60,519 nucleotides of DNA from the NCBI GenBank assembly GCA_016789745.1, contig JAEUQF010000139.1:1-60519 (forward strand). The letters run 5' to 3'. The notes below the pieces were generated by a model. That model was not told where the DNA came from and did no database searches. It saw nothing but the letters and a program-made list of their open reading frames with translations. Below, piece after piece: positions 38,318 to 48,800 of the stretch; within the stretch, counting starts at the first letter, position 1; each line of letters opens with the position of its first letter. Source of the DNA: Bryobacterales bacterium. Its GTDB lineage: Bacteria > Acidobacteriota > Terriglobia > Bryobacterales > Bryobacteraceae. Both the position numbers and the translations under genes were made by a program.

Positions 38318-40021
38318 TTAGCGGGGTATTCCGTTTGGAACGCCCTCTCTCATTTCCGACCACTCCACATAGCCAACAATCGTGGTGGTGAGACTGTAGA
38401 TAAGCTGCGCAGCCTGCCCGAGCGGATTCAGCTCTTGGCCAGCGGCACCGGCGAGATAGCTTGGCACCTCTGTCCTTACAATCTGATCCCACCACCCATG
38501 CCAGGTATCGAGACTGGCCGAGGTTGGGGAGAAGCGCCAATCGTGCAGATTGAAGTAAGGTTTGAAGTCCATGCCGAACATGGAGTCCGGAATAAACCAA
38601 GCCTGTGCCGCACCCGCACCCGGGCGCCACGGACTACCGAGATCGATCAATCCGCCCAACAAGTACCAGTTCCCACGTTGTTCCGACTGTGCCAGGCCAA
38701 GTGCGTTAAGCATGCGGTTTAGTATTGAGGGCGAGTCTGAGACTTCAAACGGCGACTTAAATATGCCCCAATCGGTCAGGTTGGAGTACTCGATGGAGGT
38801 GAGCGACCACCCGCCGGAGCCCTTCGGGTCCCAGAGCCGCCATTCGCCAGTCGTGATATCGAAGTAGTAGCCCGCCGAATCGGGCTTATCCATGGATGGA
38901 TCATGGGCGCCACAATTCGGAGGCTCTCCATCAGGCATGGACTTGCCTTGTTCCCTCAGATCGTCAGGGATTGGGGGAAATGTGGACGGGTCGTTGGGGT
39001 CAAACGTCGGCGCCCCACCGATGTAGGTTTGGCTTGCGCCCTCCAGGAACCGGCCGGCTTTGCTGGAGCTTCCATAGCCGGGGTGTGCGGCGTCTGCACG
39101 GGCGGCAGGCTGGCCGCCGATGAGCACCTGCATGACACCCTTCTTGACAACAACACCCCCAGCTTGAACGGCGTCGCCCTGGCGAGCCGCCGATTTGCCT
39201 ACACCTTCAATTAACACAGACGGCAATCCGGTCCTAATTTCATTCCCTTTCTCGTCAACATCGCCCACGCGCAGAGCTGCATCGTCATACGGCCCGGCTC
39301 CGCCGATTAACTTGCCAACGTTCCCGGTGGTGAAAAGTAGCTTGAACAACTGCGGACCCACCAACACCTGGGCCCACTTGGCTGTGGAGTCCCCCGGTTC
39401 CGGCTTGCCAAACACTTTCTCCAATCCGAATCCGAGGGCTACACTCAGCAATCCCCCACTCAATCCGTTGAGCAAAGCAGTGGGATTGAGGAGAGATCCG
39501 CCGTTCAGACCGGCAGCCAGCAAATTCGCTCCGGCGCTCATCGCAATCTCCGGATACTTCTCGCGGAAGGCATCGATCAGTTGTTGCTCGTCCCCTCCGG
39601 CTTCCCCTCCCTGCTGTTCGGCCGGAGCCTGCGGCGTTTGCCCGGCCGATCCTTGGGCGGAGCCTTGGGATGCCACAAAGGCGTGGCGCAGTTTGGAGGC
39701 GAGTGCGGTCGCCTCACGCAGCGCGGCCCCTTCGCTGAAGCTTTGTTCGGATGCCGTCATTTGCTGCCTAGACACATATCCTGACTCAGGAGCAGCCTCA
39801 TCCGCGGCATCGCCGGGAATCCAGGGCAGATGACCGGAGAGTCCCGGCACCATTGCATACGTCAGCTCATCAACACGCAGCACGGTTACGGCCGACGGAG
39901 CGGGAGACTGCCAGTCAGCCAGTTCCGCTATACGGCTGGAATCCATGAGCAGCGTGGGGAGTGTGGCGGGGTCACTCTGCCGGTCAGGGAAGGGCGCCAA
40001 ATCGAATCCGATAAGTTCCAT
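38318..40021 (-). CDS. PAAR-domain effector with unknown C-terminal domain (567 aa)
   Basis: ATG at 40021 with GGGAG upstream, 12 bp after the VgrG stop. Residues 1-110 are an unknown N-terminal region. 120-148 is a Gln/Ala/Gly-rich linker. 165-240 has a Gly/Leu-rich amphipathic stretch (LNGLSGGLLSVALGFG). The PAAR domain lies at about 245-340 (VLIEGVGKSAARQGDAV, VLIGGQPAARA, TYIGGAP), the tip-sharpening module that sits on VgrG. Residues 370-567 are probably the toxin: Trp/Tyr-rich, with an NLHDWRF motif at 491-497 that could hold a catalytic His-Asp pair. I considered a phospholipase-like fold but cannot support it. It would be delivered by a type VI apparatus encoded elsewhere. Confidence 0.85.
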   Translation of the reverse strand: MELIGFDLAPFPDRQSDPATLPTLLMDSSRIAELADWQSPAPSAVTVLRVDELTYAMVPGLSGHLPWIPGDAADEAAPESGYVSRQQMTASEQSFSEGAALREATALASKLRHAFVASQGSAQGSAGQTPQAPAEQQGGEAGGDEQQLIDAFREKYPEIAMSAGANLLAAGLNGGSLLNPTALLNGLSGGLLSVALGFGLEKVFGKPEPGDSTAKWAQVLVGPQLFKLLFTTGNVGKLIGGAGPYDDAALRVGDVDEKGNEIRTGLPSVLIEGVGKSAARQGDAVQAGGVVVKKGVMQVLIGGQPAARADAAHPGYGSSSKAGRFLEGASQTYIGGAPTFDPNDPSTFPPIPDDLREQGKSMPDGEPPNCGAHDPSMDKPDSAGYYFDITTGEWRLWDPKGSGGWSLTSIEYSNLTDWGIFKSPFEVSDSPSILNRMLNALGLAQSEQRGNWYLLGGLIDLGSPWRPGAGAAQAWFIPDSMFGMDFKPYFNLHDWRFSPTSASLDTWHGWWDQIVRTEVPSYLAGAAGQELNPLGQAAQLIYSLTTTIVGYVEWSEMREGVPNGIPR

Positions 40022-40033
40022 GGTGGTCTCCCG

Positions 40034-42022
40034 TTAGCTGTTGATGCGCACCGGGCCGCCCTTGATGTTGGTGACACCTCCGACGGCGTTGTAGGAGGCT
40101 CCGGCGTTGTAGCTCAGGACGCCGGCGGTCATCAAGGCGACACCGGAAACGGTGGTGAGAGGGGCCGTCAGATTGGCGTTGATTCCCCCGGCGATGTTGA
40201 TCATCAAGCCGGTGATATTCACGACGCCTGCCTGGTTCATGTGGATCATGGTTGGGCCGCACTTCAAGGTGATCGAGGTTCCGGCCTCAATGAGCAGGTT
40301 CTGGCCGACCTTGACTTCCTTGTCGAGAGCCACCTGCTCCGATGCATTGGCACCGACAATCGTTATCTGGTTGTTGCCAACCTGAAGTTTGTCGTCATTG
40401 GCGACTTCGGTGACGCGATCGTGGCCGATGGAACTCGTGTCATCGTTGTTGATTCGCGTCTGGCGATCCTTCATTCCGTGGATGCGGATGAGTTCCCGGC
40501 CCGCGGTGTCGTCAAAGACGATCTCGTTATAGCCGCGGCCCTTGTAGGTGTCGGACTTGACGCCGGATAGGGCTTTGTTCGCGGGCAATTCATAGGGCGG
40601 CATCATATCGCCGTTGTAGACACGGCCGGTAATGATGGGTTGGTCAGGATCGCCCTCCAGGAAGCTGACAATCACCTCTTGGCCGATGCGAGGGAGGAAG
40701 ATGGCGCCCCAGCGGTTGCCTGCCCAGGCGTTGGATACACGAATCCAGCAAGAGCTGTGCTCGTCATACTTGCCCAAGCGGTCCCAATGAAACTGCACTT
40801 TGACGCGGCCATACTTATCGGTGTAGATCTCTTCCCCGTCAGGCCCCGTTACGATGGCCGTCTGCGAGCCGCGAATGAAGGGTTTGGGCGTGCGGCTGGG
40901 CGGCCGGTAAGGCGTGAGGGCGGGAATAGCGAGGAACTCATTCTGATAACAGAACGGCTCCTGCGGTGCGCCAGCCTCGGCGCTACGGAACTGATTGTCT
41001 CGGGCGACATGGCGCACCTGCAGGATGAAATGTTTGCGGTTGAGTTGCGGATTGGGATGGGAGTTGCACGCAACGCGGTAGCCAGGGGCCAGGGTGCGAC
41101 TGCCGGAGACGGCTTCCAGATTGTCCAGGGCGGCCTCGCGTTCTTCCATACGCAACCGGGCGTAGCGGTCACCTTCCTGGCGACGCTCATAGCCGCCGGG
41201 ATAGTCATAAACTTCCAGCGGCTGCCCGCGGCGGACACTGACATGCAGAGGGTCACGCGGTGTGCGAAAGTTGAAGTCCTTCAAGGAAACACGGTCGGAG
41301 CAGACATTGACCCTGCGCTCGGCGTCGGAGGCCGAGTTCTCTCGAACGGTGTTGGACTCAACCGGGTCAAAGCGCAGCATCTCCGAACCTGGACACAGAG
41401 GCGCCGTCGGTGAGTAATCGCCGAACAACAGCAGGTGACGCTTGTCGTCGTGGCGGAAGGAGTAGTAGATTCCCTCCTCTTCCAGCAGACGAGAGATGAA
41501 GTCAAGATCGGACTCCCGGTACTGGACGCAGTATTCGTGTTTGGGATAATCGCGGTGCAGTTCAAAACGGTAATCCTTCATCTCGTGTTTTAGCAGGACT
41601 TGCTCCACAATCTCCGGCACGGAGAGGTTTTGGAAGATGCGGCAGTCCTCCGACAGGTTAAGAAACCAAAGATGCGGCACGGCGACGATACGGTAGGCCG
41701 ACAGGTCGCACCACCCGCGAAGCTGTTCGACCTCACGAACATAGCCGTGGATGTAGCGGACGGACCCATCATCATCCAAGCGCAAGCGGACGCGAACAGG
41801 CGTTCGGATCAGTTCGTCGATGGGAATCTGAGGATCCAGCGACAGCAAATCGCATTCGAGTTGGTAACAGCGGGAGACGCCTTCCACCAGTTCCATGCTC
41901 TCCAGCAGCAGGTTGTCTTTGCCACGCACGGTCTGGATGTCCATGGGGCGGTTGGCCTGGGTGTAAGTCCACTGGCCGTTAAGGTCCATTCCCGATTTGG
42001 TGTGTATTGTGTTGGTCGACAT
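40034..42022 (-). CDS. vgrG: Type VI secretion spike protein VgrG (662 aa)
   Basis: ATG at 42022, GAAGG 9 nt upstream. The gp27-like part covers about 25-370 (YIHGYVREVEQL, YCVQYRESDLDFISRLLEEE, GIYYSFRHD). The gp5-like OB fold is at about 395-470 (DKYGRVKVQFHWDRLG, SCWIRVS.AWAG, FLPRIGQEVIVSFLEGDPDQP). A C-terminal beta-helix follows (DKLQVGNNQITIVG, GTSITLKCG). The length is typical and there is no C-terminal toxin extension, so the cargo is the PAAR protein downstream. VgrG trimers form the spike tip of the type VI needle. No TssB, TssC, TssM or ClpV gene is in the window, so this is an orphan spike/effector locus. Confidence 0.96.
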   Translation of the reverse strand: MSTNTIHTKSGMDLNGQWTYTQANRPMDIQTVRGKDNLLLESMELVEGVSRCYQLECDLLSLDPQIPIDELIRTPVRVRLRLDDDGSVRYIHGYVREVEQLRGWCDLSAYRIVAVPHLWFLNLSEDCRIFQNLSVPEIVEQVLLKHEMKDYRFELHRDYPKHEYCVQYRESDLDFISRLLEEEGIYYSFRHDDKRHLLLFGDYSPTAPLCPGSEMLRFDPVESNTVRENSASDAERRVNVCSDRVSLKDFNFRTPRDPLHVSVRRGQPLEVYDYPGGYERRQEGDRYARLRMEEREAALDNLEAVSGSRTLAPGYRVACNSHPNPQLNRKHFILQVRHVARDNQFRSAEAGAPQEPFCYQNEFLAIPALTPYRPPSRTPKPFIRGSQTAIVTGPDGEEIYTDKYGRVKVQFHWDRLGKYDEHSSCWIRVSNAWAGNRWGAIFLPRIGQEVIVSFLEGDPDQPIITGRVYNGDMMPPYELPANKALSGVKSDTYKGRGYNEIVFDDTAGRELIRIHGMKDRQTRINNDDTSSIGHDRVTEVANDDKLQVGNNQITIVGANASEQVALDKEVKVGQNLLIEAGTSITLKCGPTMIHMNQAGVVNITGLMINIAGGINANLTAPLTTVSGVALMTAGVLSYNAGASYNAVGGVTNIKGGPVRINS

Positions 42023-42129
42023 TGCGTTGCACCTTCTTCACCAAGGGAGGCGGTGTAGGTGTGGAGCAATGCTCAAAGTTTTTGTGGACCGGCATGGGGC
42101 GCGATCTCTTCCACCGGCTCGAAGAAGAA

Positions 42130-42339
42130 ATGATGCGCATTCTTATCGCCGGAACCGGATCACGCGGAAATGCCGGTGACGGTGGGCCAGAGACAGGAGT
42201 GGCGTTCAATGTGCCACGCGGAATCGCAGCAGGCAAAGATGGCAGTGCCTACACTGCCGACTCATTGAACGATCGCATCCGGCACGTTTCTGCAGAGGGT
42301 ATCATCACAAACGTTGCGGAAACTGGGATCGAACGCTAG
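42130..42339 (+). pseudogene. Orphan NHL-repeat remnant
   Basis: A 69-codon frame from ATG 42130 reads as about one and a half NHL repeats: AGTGSRGNAGDGGPETGVAF, then a degenerate D..N.RIR strand and GIITN. It has no signal peptide, no ribosome site and no continuation. It sits on the strand opposite to both neighbours in the 355-bp gap between the VgrG and caspase genes. It is probably the debris of a further NHL paralogue. Otherwise the gap shows nothing. Confidence 0.6.
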
Positions 42340-42377
42340 CGGTGGCAGAGGCTCCGCCAGCGCCGTAGCGCGACCGC

Positions 42378-45203
42378 TCACTTCCGCAGTTTGCCTTGCA
42401 CGCGACGGAGATCCTCACGCGAACGAACACCGCGCAGGGCCTCCTCGTAGACAGCGTTGGCTTCCGTCATCCTGCCAGCATCGCGCAAGGCATCGGCATA
42501 CTGTTCGGTGACGATCGGATTGCCGGGACGCTGCTGCAGTACGCGTTGCCATTGCTGCAGCGCCTCGTCCACGCGGCCCGTCTGGCGCAACGCGTCCGCC
42601 AGTTTCATGCGTGCCGCGATGTAGTCCGGTTGGCGCTGTAGCAGATCCGTCAGATGAGGCAGCGCCGCGGCAGGCCGGCCCATTGCCAGCAGCGTTTCCG
42701 CCAGGCTCAGGCGTGCCGGAAGGAAATCGGCACTCTCGGCAAGTACAGCGAGCCAGAGCGTCACAGCCTCTGCTTCGCGCTTGGTTTGGACGTGAAGCAG
42801 TGCCAGGTTATGGCGTGCCGCCAGATACTTCGGATCCAGGCGGACTGCCTCGCGGTAGTACGCTTCTGAAGCGGTTAGCTTGCCTCGCGATGCTTCCAGA
42901 ACCCCTAGAGCGTTCCAGGGCTCGGCTTGCTTTGGCCCCAGTTGAATCGCCGCACGAAAGCTCTTCGCTGCCCCGCCGACGTCCCCCATCCTCTGTAGCA
43001 GCAACCCTTCGCTGTAGCGGATCTGCCAGTTGTCGGGAGCAATGCGCAGGGCCTGCTGCAGAGCGCCTACCGCGCCGTTCGTATCGCCGGATTCGGCCTG
43101 TGCGAGCGCCAGATTGTGCCGCGCGTAGAGCCAGTGTGGGGCCAGGCGGATCGCGTCGCGGAACGCCGCGATCGCTTTCCCATACTGGCTCTGTTCCAGA
43201 TAGGCGATGCCGAGTGCGTTGTAGATATAAGCGCCATTCGGATCAAGCCGCGCCGCCCGCTCCAAAATCGCAACAGCCTCCGCATAGCGCTTTCCAAAGA
43301 TCAGAACGCGCCCGCGGCAGAACAGTTCCCGGCTTTCGACGGCCCAGGCATACGCATCGATCTGGCGGGCAGCCTCAAAATGTTGCGCACCGGCTTGGAA
43401 GTCAGACGCCTGCTGCGGCTCGCGCTCGCCCCGAAGGTAGCGCAACAGCACCTCCTGCCCCTTGTCGAGCAGGGACACGTACAACTCGTTCTCCAGCGCC
43501 AGGTAGTCGAAACTGGCAGCACCCAGGCGAAGCCGCAGCCTTCGCAGCGACTCGAACGCGCCGTCGGGGGACTCGGGGAGGATCCGCCCCTGCTGCACGG
43601 CCCGCTGGAATAGCGTCGCGTCTTCGCCTTGCTCCGGGCGCACCACCTCCGCACGCCGGGTTCCGGCGCTAACGGGCGCGGGTACGCCAGTCTGGCGCGT
43701 CTGTGCAACCAAGCTTTCGAGAGGCTTCCAATCAGCCAGGCTAACGCCATCCTTCGAAGTGTCAGCCACAAGCAATGCCGTACCAGGCATATCGCCGGTG
43801 ACGCGAGGGTTCTGCCGCCGGCGAGTCGCGAGCCGGACCTGACGGTAGACGTAGTCATACAGCTCATCCGCGGTGACCTGACGGTTGCGATCCTCATCGG
43901 CATCGCCTCCGATCCCACGTAGAAGAAAGTACGAGAACGCCCCGTGGCCGCCACCAAAGCGCTCGCTCTCCCAGGAGCTTTCGCCCGGTCCGCTGGCCAG
44001 CAAGCCATACGTTTCGGCACCGCGAAGGAACACCTCCAGCACACGGCTGATCCGATTGCTGCGAAGAATGCCGATGGTACCCGCACGGCACACATCGATG
44101 AACATCATGACGCGCCCAATGTTGGCGGCTTCTTCCGCCAACAGGCCCTGCACCTCCGCCATCGGCAGGGCCGTGGTGGCCAGATCTTCCGGGTCGCTGT
44201 CGTAACCGAGCACATACGCGCCGCGATCATCAACCACGCCGTGCGCTGCCAGAAACAGCAGCACCGTATCGTTCGGTCCGGCAGCGGCGCGCAGGAATGT
44301 GGTGATCGCCGTACGGATAGCAGCCGTAGTGGCCTCCTCATTGGTCAGCAGTTTCACCTGCTCTCGCGATAGCGCACCGCCGCGGGGACTTTGCAGATGG
44401 GCAGCGAACGAGGCGGCGTCCTTGTCGGCGAACTGCAACTGATCTTCGGCCCGTAGTAGCGGGTAGCGGGAGACGCCTATAACCAAAGCGAAGGTGCGCC
44501 CGGTGGCCGTGGGACGGGGTTCCTGCGGCTGAATCCGGCGCTCCAACTCCTCTTCTTCATGCACCATGCGACGCGGCCAGTCAACGGTTGTCCAGACCCC
44601 CGCCGCGCGGCGATACTCGGCGGCGGCGGCATTGTGCAGGCGGTAGCGGGTGTAGATCGCCGCGAGCGCGACGGCTAGTGCAGGGTTGTCGGGATCGCTG
44701 GCCCGCAATGGTGCAAGGCTTTCCAGTTCGCGCCGCAGACCGGCCTGTTCGCTGGCAGGCAGCGCGGCAATCGCTCCCTGGATGTCCTGTGGCCGACGGG
44801 TTTCCGGCGCGGCCTGGCGCCGCAGCCGGCCACTGGAGAACGCGTCATTCAACTTTGCCTCCACCGCCGGCAGGCTGCAAACTGGCAGTGCACGGCGCGA
44901 CGCCACGGCGCCCAACCGCACGGTCAGACGCCTGGCATCCAGCAGGACGGAGGTGCCTGGAGCCAGAGTGATCTCGGCGGTCTCCGGGCAGTACCACAGA
45001 CGAAGCGGCGCTCTGCCACTCCGAAGCAACGTGCCCGCTGGGAGCAGGTCTCCGCTTCTCGCTTGCAGGAAGGATTCGGTGCCCTGCCGCCGCAATTCGC
45101 CATCGCCCGGATCCAGAATGAGCGCCACCGGCGGCGTTTGTGCCGAAGCTGTCACACAGCCCAGCAACGCAAGCACCGCTAGTCCGCGCAGTAACGGTCC
45201 CAT
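42378..45203 (-). CDS. Exported caspase-fold (C14) protease with TPR array (941 aa)
   Basis: Signal peptide at 1-22 (MGPLLRGLAVLALLG...ASA). A FecR-like beta region covers about 30-100 (GDLLPAGTLLRSGRAPLRLW, LAPGTSVLLDA). The caspase domain is at about 236-480: FALVIGVSRYP, then the dyad His321 in FLAAHG and Cys372 in IDVCRAG, both present, so it is probably active. A Ser-rich GPGESSWESERFGGGHGAFS segment follows. At least eight TPR-type repeats fill about 600-941 (YIYNALGIAYLEQSQYGKAI and later units). Bacterial caspase homologues cleave after Arg/Lys or act in regulated proteolysis and cell death. An exported one with TPRs is less usual. The gene starts 21 bp after the sigma-factor stop. 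Confidence 0.9.
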   Translation of the reverse strand: MGPLLRGLAVLALLGCVTASAQTPPVALILDPGDGELRRQGTESFLQARSGDLLPAGTLLRSGRAPLRLWYCPETAEITLAPGTSVLLDARRLTVRLGAVASRRALPVCSLPAVEAKLNDAFSSGRLRRQAAPETRRPQDIQGAIAALPASEQAGLRRELESLAPLRASDPDNPALAVALAAIYTRYRLHNAAAAEYRRAAGVWTTVDWPRRMVHEEEELERRIQPQEPRPTATGRTFALVIGVSRYPLLRAEDQLQFADKDAASFAAHLQSPRGGALSREQVKLLTNEEATTAAIRTAITTFLRAAAGPNDTVLLFLAAHGVVDDRGAYVLGYDSDPEDLATTALPMAEVQGLLAEEAANIGRVMMFIDVCRAGTIGILRSNRISRVLEVFLRGAETYGLLASGPGESSWESERFGGGHGAFSYFLLRGIGGDADEDRNRQVTADELYDYVYRQVRLATRRRQNPRVTGDMPGTALLVADTSKDGVSLADWKPLESLVAQTRQTGVPAPVSAGTRRAEVVRPEQGEDATLFQRAVQQGRILPESPDGAFESLRRLRLRLGAASFDYLALENELYVSLLDKGQEVLLRYLRGEREPQQASDFQAGAQHFEAARQIDAYAWAVESRELFCRGRVLIFGKRYAEAVAILERAARLDPNGAYIYNALGIAYLEQSQYGKAIAAFRDAIRLAPHWLYARHNLALAQAESGDTNGAVGALQQALRIAPDNWQIRYSEGLLLQRMGDVGGAAKSFRAAIQLGPKQAEPWNALGVLEASRGKLTASEAYYREAVRLDPKYLAARHNLALLHVQTKREAEAVTLWLAVLAESADFLPARLSLAETLLAMGRPAAALPHLTDLLQRQPDYIAARMKLADALRQTGRVDEALQQWQRVLQQRPGNPIVTEQYADALRDAGRMTEANAVYEEALRGVRSREDLRRVQGKLRK

Positions 45204-45224
45204 ACTGCTACAAGCGGAGAGCCA

Positions 45225-45815
45225 CTAAACGCCTGCACCCTTTTCTTTCGCGCCGGTGAGTCGATGTGCCAGCCAGGCCCGCGCAAACTCCCAATCGCGT
45301 CGCACGGCGGCGAACGACAGGCCAAGAGCCTCGGCGATTTCCTTGTCCTGTAAACCCGCGAAGTACTTCAACTCCACCACGCGAGCCGCGCGTTCGTCGT
45401 TCTTCTGCAATTCCGACAAGGCCAGATCCAGGCTCAGCAGATCCTCATCGCGCTGTACAGATGGCAAATCGACATCCTGGAATGAGACGGCGACGTCTCC
45501 GCCGCCGCGCTTCTCGGCCCGCCGCTCACGGGCGTGGTCCACCAGCACTCGACGCATCTGCGTCGCCGCTACCGCAAAGAAGTGCGACCGGCTGTTCCAA
45601 CTGACAGGCGCCCCCGCGACGATTCGCTCATACACTTCATGGACAATCGCCGTGGGTTGCAGAGTGTGGTTCGCGCGCTCGCCGCGCATGTAGCTCCGCG
45701 CGAGGCGCCGCAGTTCTCCGTATACGAGTTCCATCAGCTCACTTCCGGCCTGCGCATCGCCGTTCTGCATGCGCTGCAAGAGCAATGTGATTTCACGGTT
45801 GTCCTTGGCTTCCAC
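45225..45815 (-). CDS. ECF sigma factor, TIGR02999 type (196 aa)
   Basis: GTG start at 45815 with GAGG upstream. Region 2 lies near 20-100 (LMELVYGELRRLARSYMRGE, LQPTAIVHEVYERI, MRRVLVDHARERRAEKRGGG). Region 4 lies near 130-190 (ARVVELKYFAGLQDKEIAEALG helix-turn-helix). These signatures match PF07638/TIGR02999. It lies between the receptor-like gene (71 bp upstream) and the caspase gene, and a kinase lies further up the same gene string. No anti-sigma gene is seen. TTAGTCTGTCGAGTCTATCC in the 71-bp gap could hold an internal promoter. Confidence 0.92.
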   Translation of the reverse strand: MEAKDNREITLLLQRMQNGDAQAGSELMELVYGELRRLARSYMRGERANHTLQPTAIVHEVYERIVAGAPVSWNSRSHFFAVAATQMRRVLVDHARERRAEKRGGGDVAVSFQDVDLPSVQRDEDLLSLDLALSELQKNDERAARVVELKYFAGLQDKEIAEALGLSFAAVRRDWEFARAWLAHRLTGAKEKGAGV

Positions 45816-45886
45816 GGGAACCTCGTCGAACGGGAGTTGGATAGACTCGACAGACTAACACACTCTTCGCGTCGAAGTCCGGCCCG

Positions 45887-48800
45887 TCAGAAAAACACCT
45901 GAATCATCCCTTGCGCCGTGCGTGCATTCTCTTGAAAAGGTGCCAGGGCAGGAAAGCCGCGTCGTCCCACTCTGCCGTAGGTGGCCTGGCCGAACGTCGG
46001 CGAATCGAGGTACGGATCCACCGCCCCCAGGTTCACATGGTTCAGAACGTTGTAGACGTCCACGCGGCAGACCAGCCGTCCGCTCTCACCCAATGCGCGG
46101 AGTGGAAACGCACGGCTGAGCGAGATATCGACGTTGAACTGACCTGGCCCGCGGAGCGCATTTCGCCCCAGGTTTCCCTGCCTGCCGAACGTCGGGTAGT
46201 CGAACGCCGGCCGGTTCAGCCACCGCTGTCCACCTTGCACGTCGCCGGTGCCGTACAAATCGCCGGAGATGACTTGCGCGCGCCGGTTGTACAAGACTGG
46301 CGCATCGGCCAACGGCGCAAACACCGTGATCGGAAGTCCGGAGCGCCACGCTGCCACCGTTGCAATGCGAATGCCTCGCCATATCTCCCACGATCCCCAA
46401 CCTGTCACATTGTGCCGTTGGTCGAAATCGGAGTTGCCCCGATCGGCACGGCTGTTCATCTGTTCGGAAAATGCCGCTACGGTTGCCGCTTCTGCCGCAA
46501 GATTCACTCGGGTGAAGCTGAGATCGAAAAAATCCCCGGCCAGTGGTTCGCTTTGGTTGTCGATGGAGTGGCTCCAGGTATAGGAGGCGCGGTAGAAGAG
46601 ACGGCGGGAGGTTTGACTGGCCGATACGCTAAGAGCCTGGTAGTTGGAGTTGCCTTGATTCGCCCGATAGGCCAACGTGGGCAACTGGGAGTTCCAGCGG
46701 CCGTCGTTCGTCTCCGGAGTACTAAAAGGCCGGTTGAGCCGGTCAGTGGTCAGCAGCTTACGTCCCGCCGCGCCCGACAGACCGGCTTCCACCACGAGCC
46801 CGTCCGACACCTGCCACGAGAGCCCGAGCAGAGCACTTTGGACGTAGGCAGTCCGCAAGCCTGGCTGAAAGAAGACCAACTCCGGGAAAGGCTGCGTGAA
46901 GCCATCGCCGCCACGAAGCGAGGACAGCAGATCGGGGAGGGCAGTGTTCGCGCGAAAGCTGAAAGGCAGGTAGCTCTGATAGAACTGAAACCCATTCAGT
47001 CCGGCGTTCTGCCAGAGGTTGTCGAACGGGCGATCGTAGTAGATCCCGTAGGAGCCCCTCAGGAACACGCGAGGACTCCGCGTAAGACGCAGCGAGAAAC
47101 CCACGCGAGGTGCGAAGTTGTTGCGGTCCGCATCGAATAGCGGGCGAGTGCCCGCGGCCGTTGCGACAAGGCCGGCGGAGGCGATTCGGTCCGGCAGCGT
47201 TTGACCGCGTCCTGGCGCAACGAAGAAGTCCGGGATTCCACCGCGCGATCGTGGGCTACCGAAGAATTCGTAACGCAGCCCGACGTTCAGCGTGAGCCTG
47301 TCTCGCACCCGCCAGGTGTCCTGTGCGAACCAGGCAAACTGCTGGTTGGTATGCTGCCGGTCCCCACCCGCGATCGTCAGAGCATCGCCCTCACGCAGCA
47401 CCAGCGCCTCGGCAACCGATGGCTGCCCGGCACCGAACTCGAAGAACCCATCGAAGCGGTAGCGTCCATCGCGGCCAGGCGCGAACGTGTTGTCGATCCG
47501 CCGCCCCAGATAAGAGCCGCCGGCCTTCACCATGTGCCCGCTGCGCGACCAGGAGAGGTTGCCGGTTACCTCCCAGCGGCGCGTGCCATTGCGATAGCTG
47601 TAGAACGCGGGGCTGCCGGGCAGTACAGTACCATCATCAGACTCCAGAGTGGGAATGCCGGGGTAGCGGCGATCCCAATGGAGATTGTCGGTGGCCAGGC
47701 TGACGCGCAATTCCGTCGTTATCGACGGCGAGGGCATGCCGATCATGCCCCCTGCGTATTGCCAGGCCCTTTGCCCCATCGGAGTTACGAAGTCCGGATA
47801 GGGCGTCCAGATGAAGAACGGCCGCCGAAGGTCAGTATGTAGCAGGCGTCCGAACAGACGCGAACGCCCGGCGACGTAATCGGCACGCAGCAGCCCCAGG
47901 CGCCGATCCAAGCCATTCGGGGGCGATAACGTTACCGGTGCGTTTACCAGATTCCGGTCGGCAAACGGAGCACGGAAGCGATCGAGCAGTGCACGGCCGG
48001 CCCCGCCCTGGATCAGAAACTGCGCATAGCGGGTGGTAGGAAGAAGAAACTCCTGCGGCTCATCTTCGGTGCGATTGCGGACGTACTCCGCGGCGAGAGA
48101 GGCGTAGAACTTGGAACGGACGAAGGGCCCGCTGAGCACCAGCCCCGGCTGCTGTTCGCGGCGCCTCGCGCGCGGAATGCCGCGCTGGGTCCGTTGGAAG
48201 GTGTTGGCATTCCAAGCTTCATGGTTGCCATAGAGGTAGCCCATGCCGTGCCAGGAATCGCGGCCACTCAGCGACACCGCATTCGCAACGATGCCGCTGC
48301 TACGCCCGTACTCCGCGGTGAACAGCCCGGTGCTGACCCGGTACTCCTGGATGGCTTCCGGCGGCAATATATTCAAGGGTCCAGTAACCAGATCATTGTT
48401 GTTCTCCACACCGTCCAGCAGGAACGTGGCGGCCGACGGCCTTTGCCCGTGCGCCGCTAAGCCCAGGCCCCGCGCCGTTCCCCCATCCGCCGTGACGCCG
48501 CCGATGAGCGCCAGAAGGGTATAAGCATCGCGGCCGGACAGCGGCAGTTGTTGCAGAGCGCGCCGGTCGATCACGGTTGATCCGGCCGTTTCGAATCCCA
48601 AGGCGCTGACCCGCGTATTCAGCAAAGGCCGCATGCGCCCGGCATCCAAATCCGGACCGATGAACGTCAACACGGCCCGGCTGCCTTGTGGCAGAATGCT
48701 ACGCCGCATCCCGCGCTCCCAGACATCGTCGAGGGCACGTAGCGGGAAGTTGAGTTCCAGCAGGACCGAGACGGGTATGTCCACCTCACGCTGCTCCCAA

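Noticed and set aside
37382..42022. Complete type VI secretion cluster
   Set aside because: Only VgrG, PAAR and a DcrB-like protein are present; no sheath, baseplate, membrane complex or ClpV genes.
45911..47140. Plus-strand open frame of 409 codons opposite the receptor-like gene
   Set aside because: Antisense to a clear outer-membrane protein with plug and C-terminal Phe; composition unlike real proteins.
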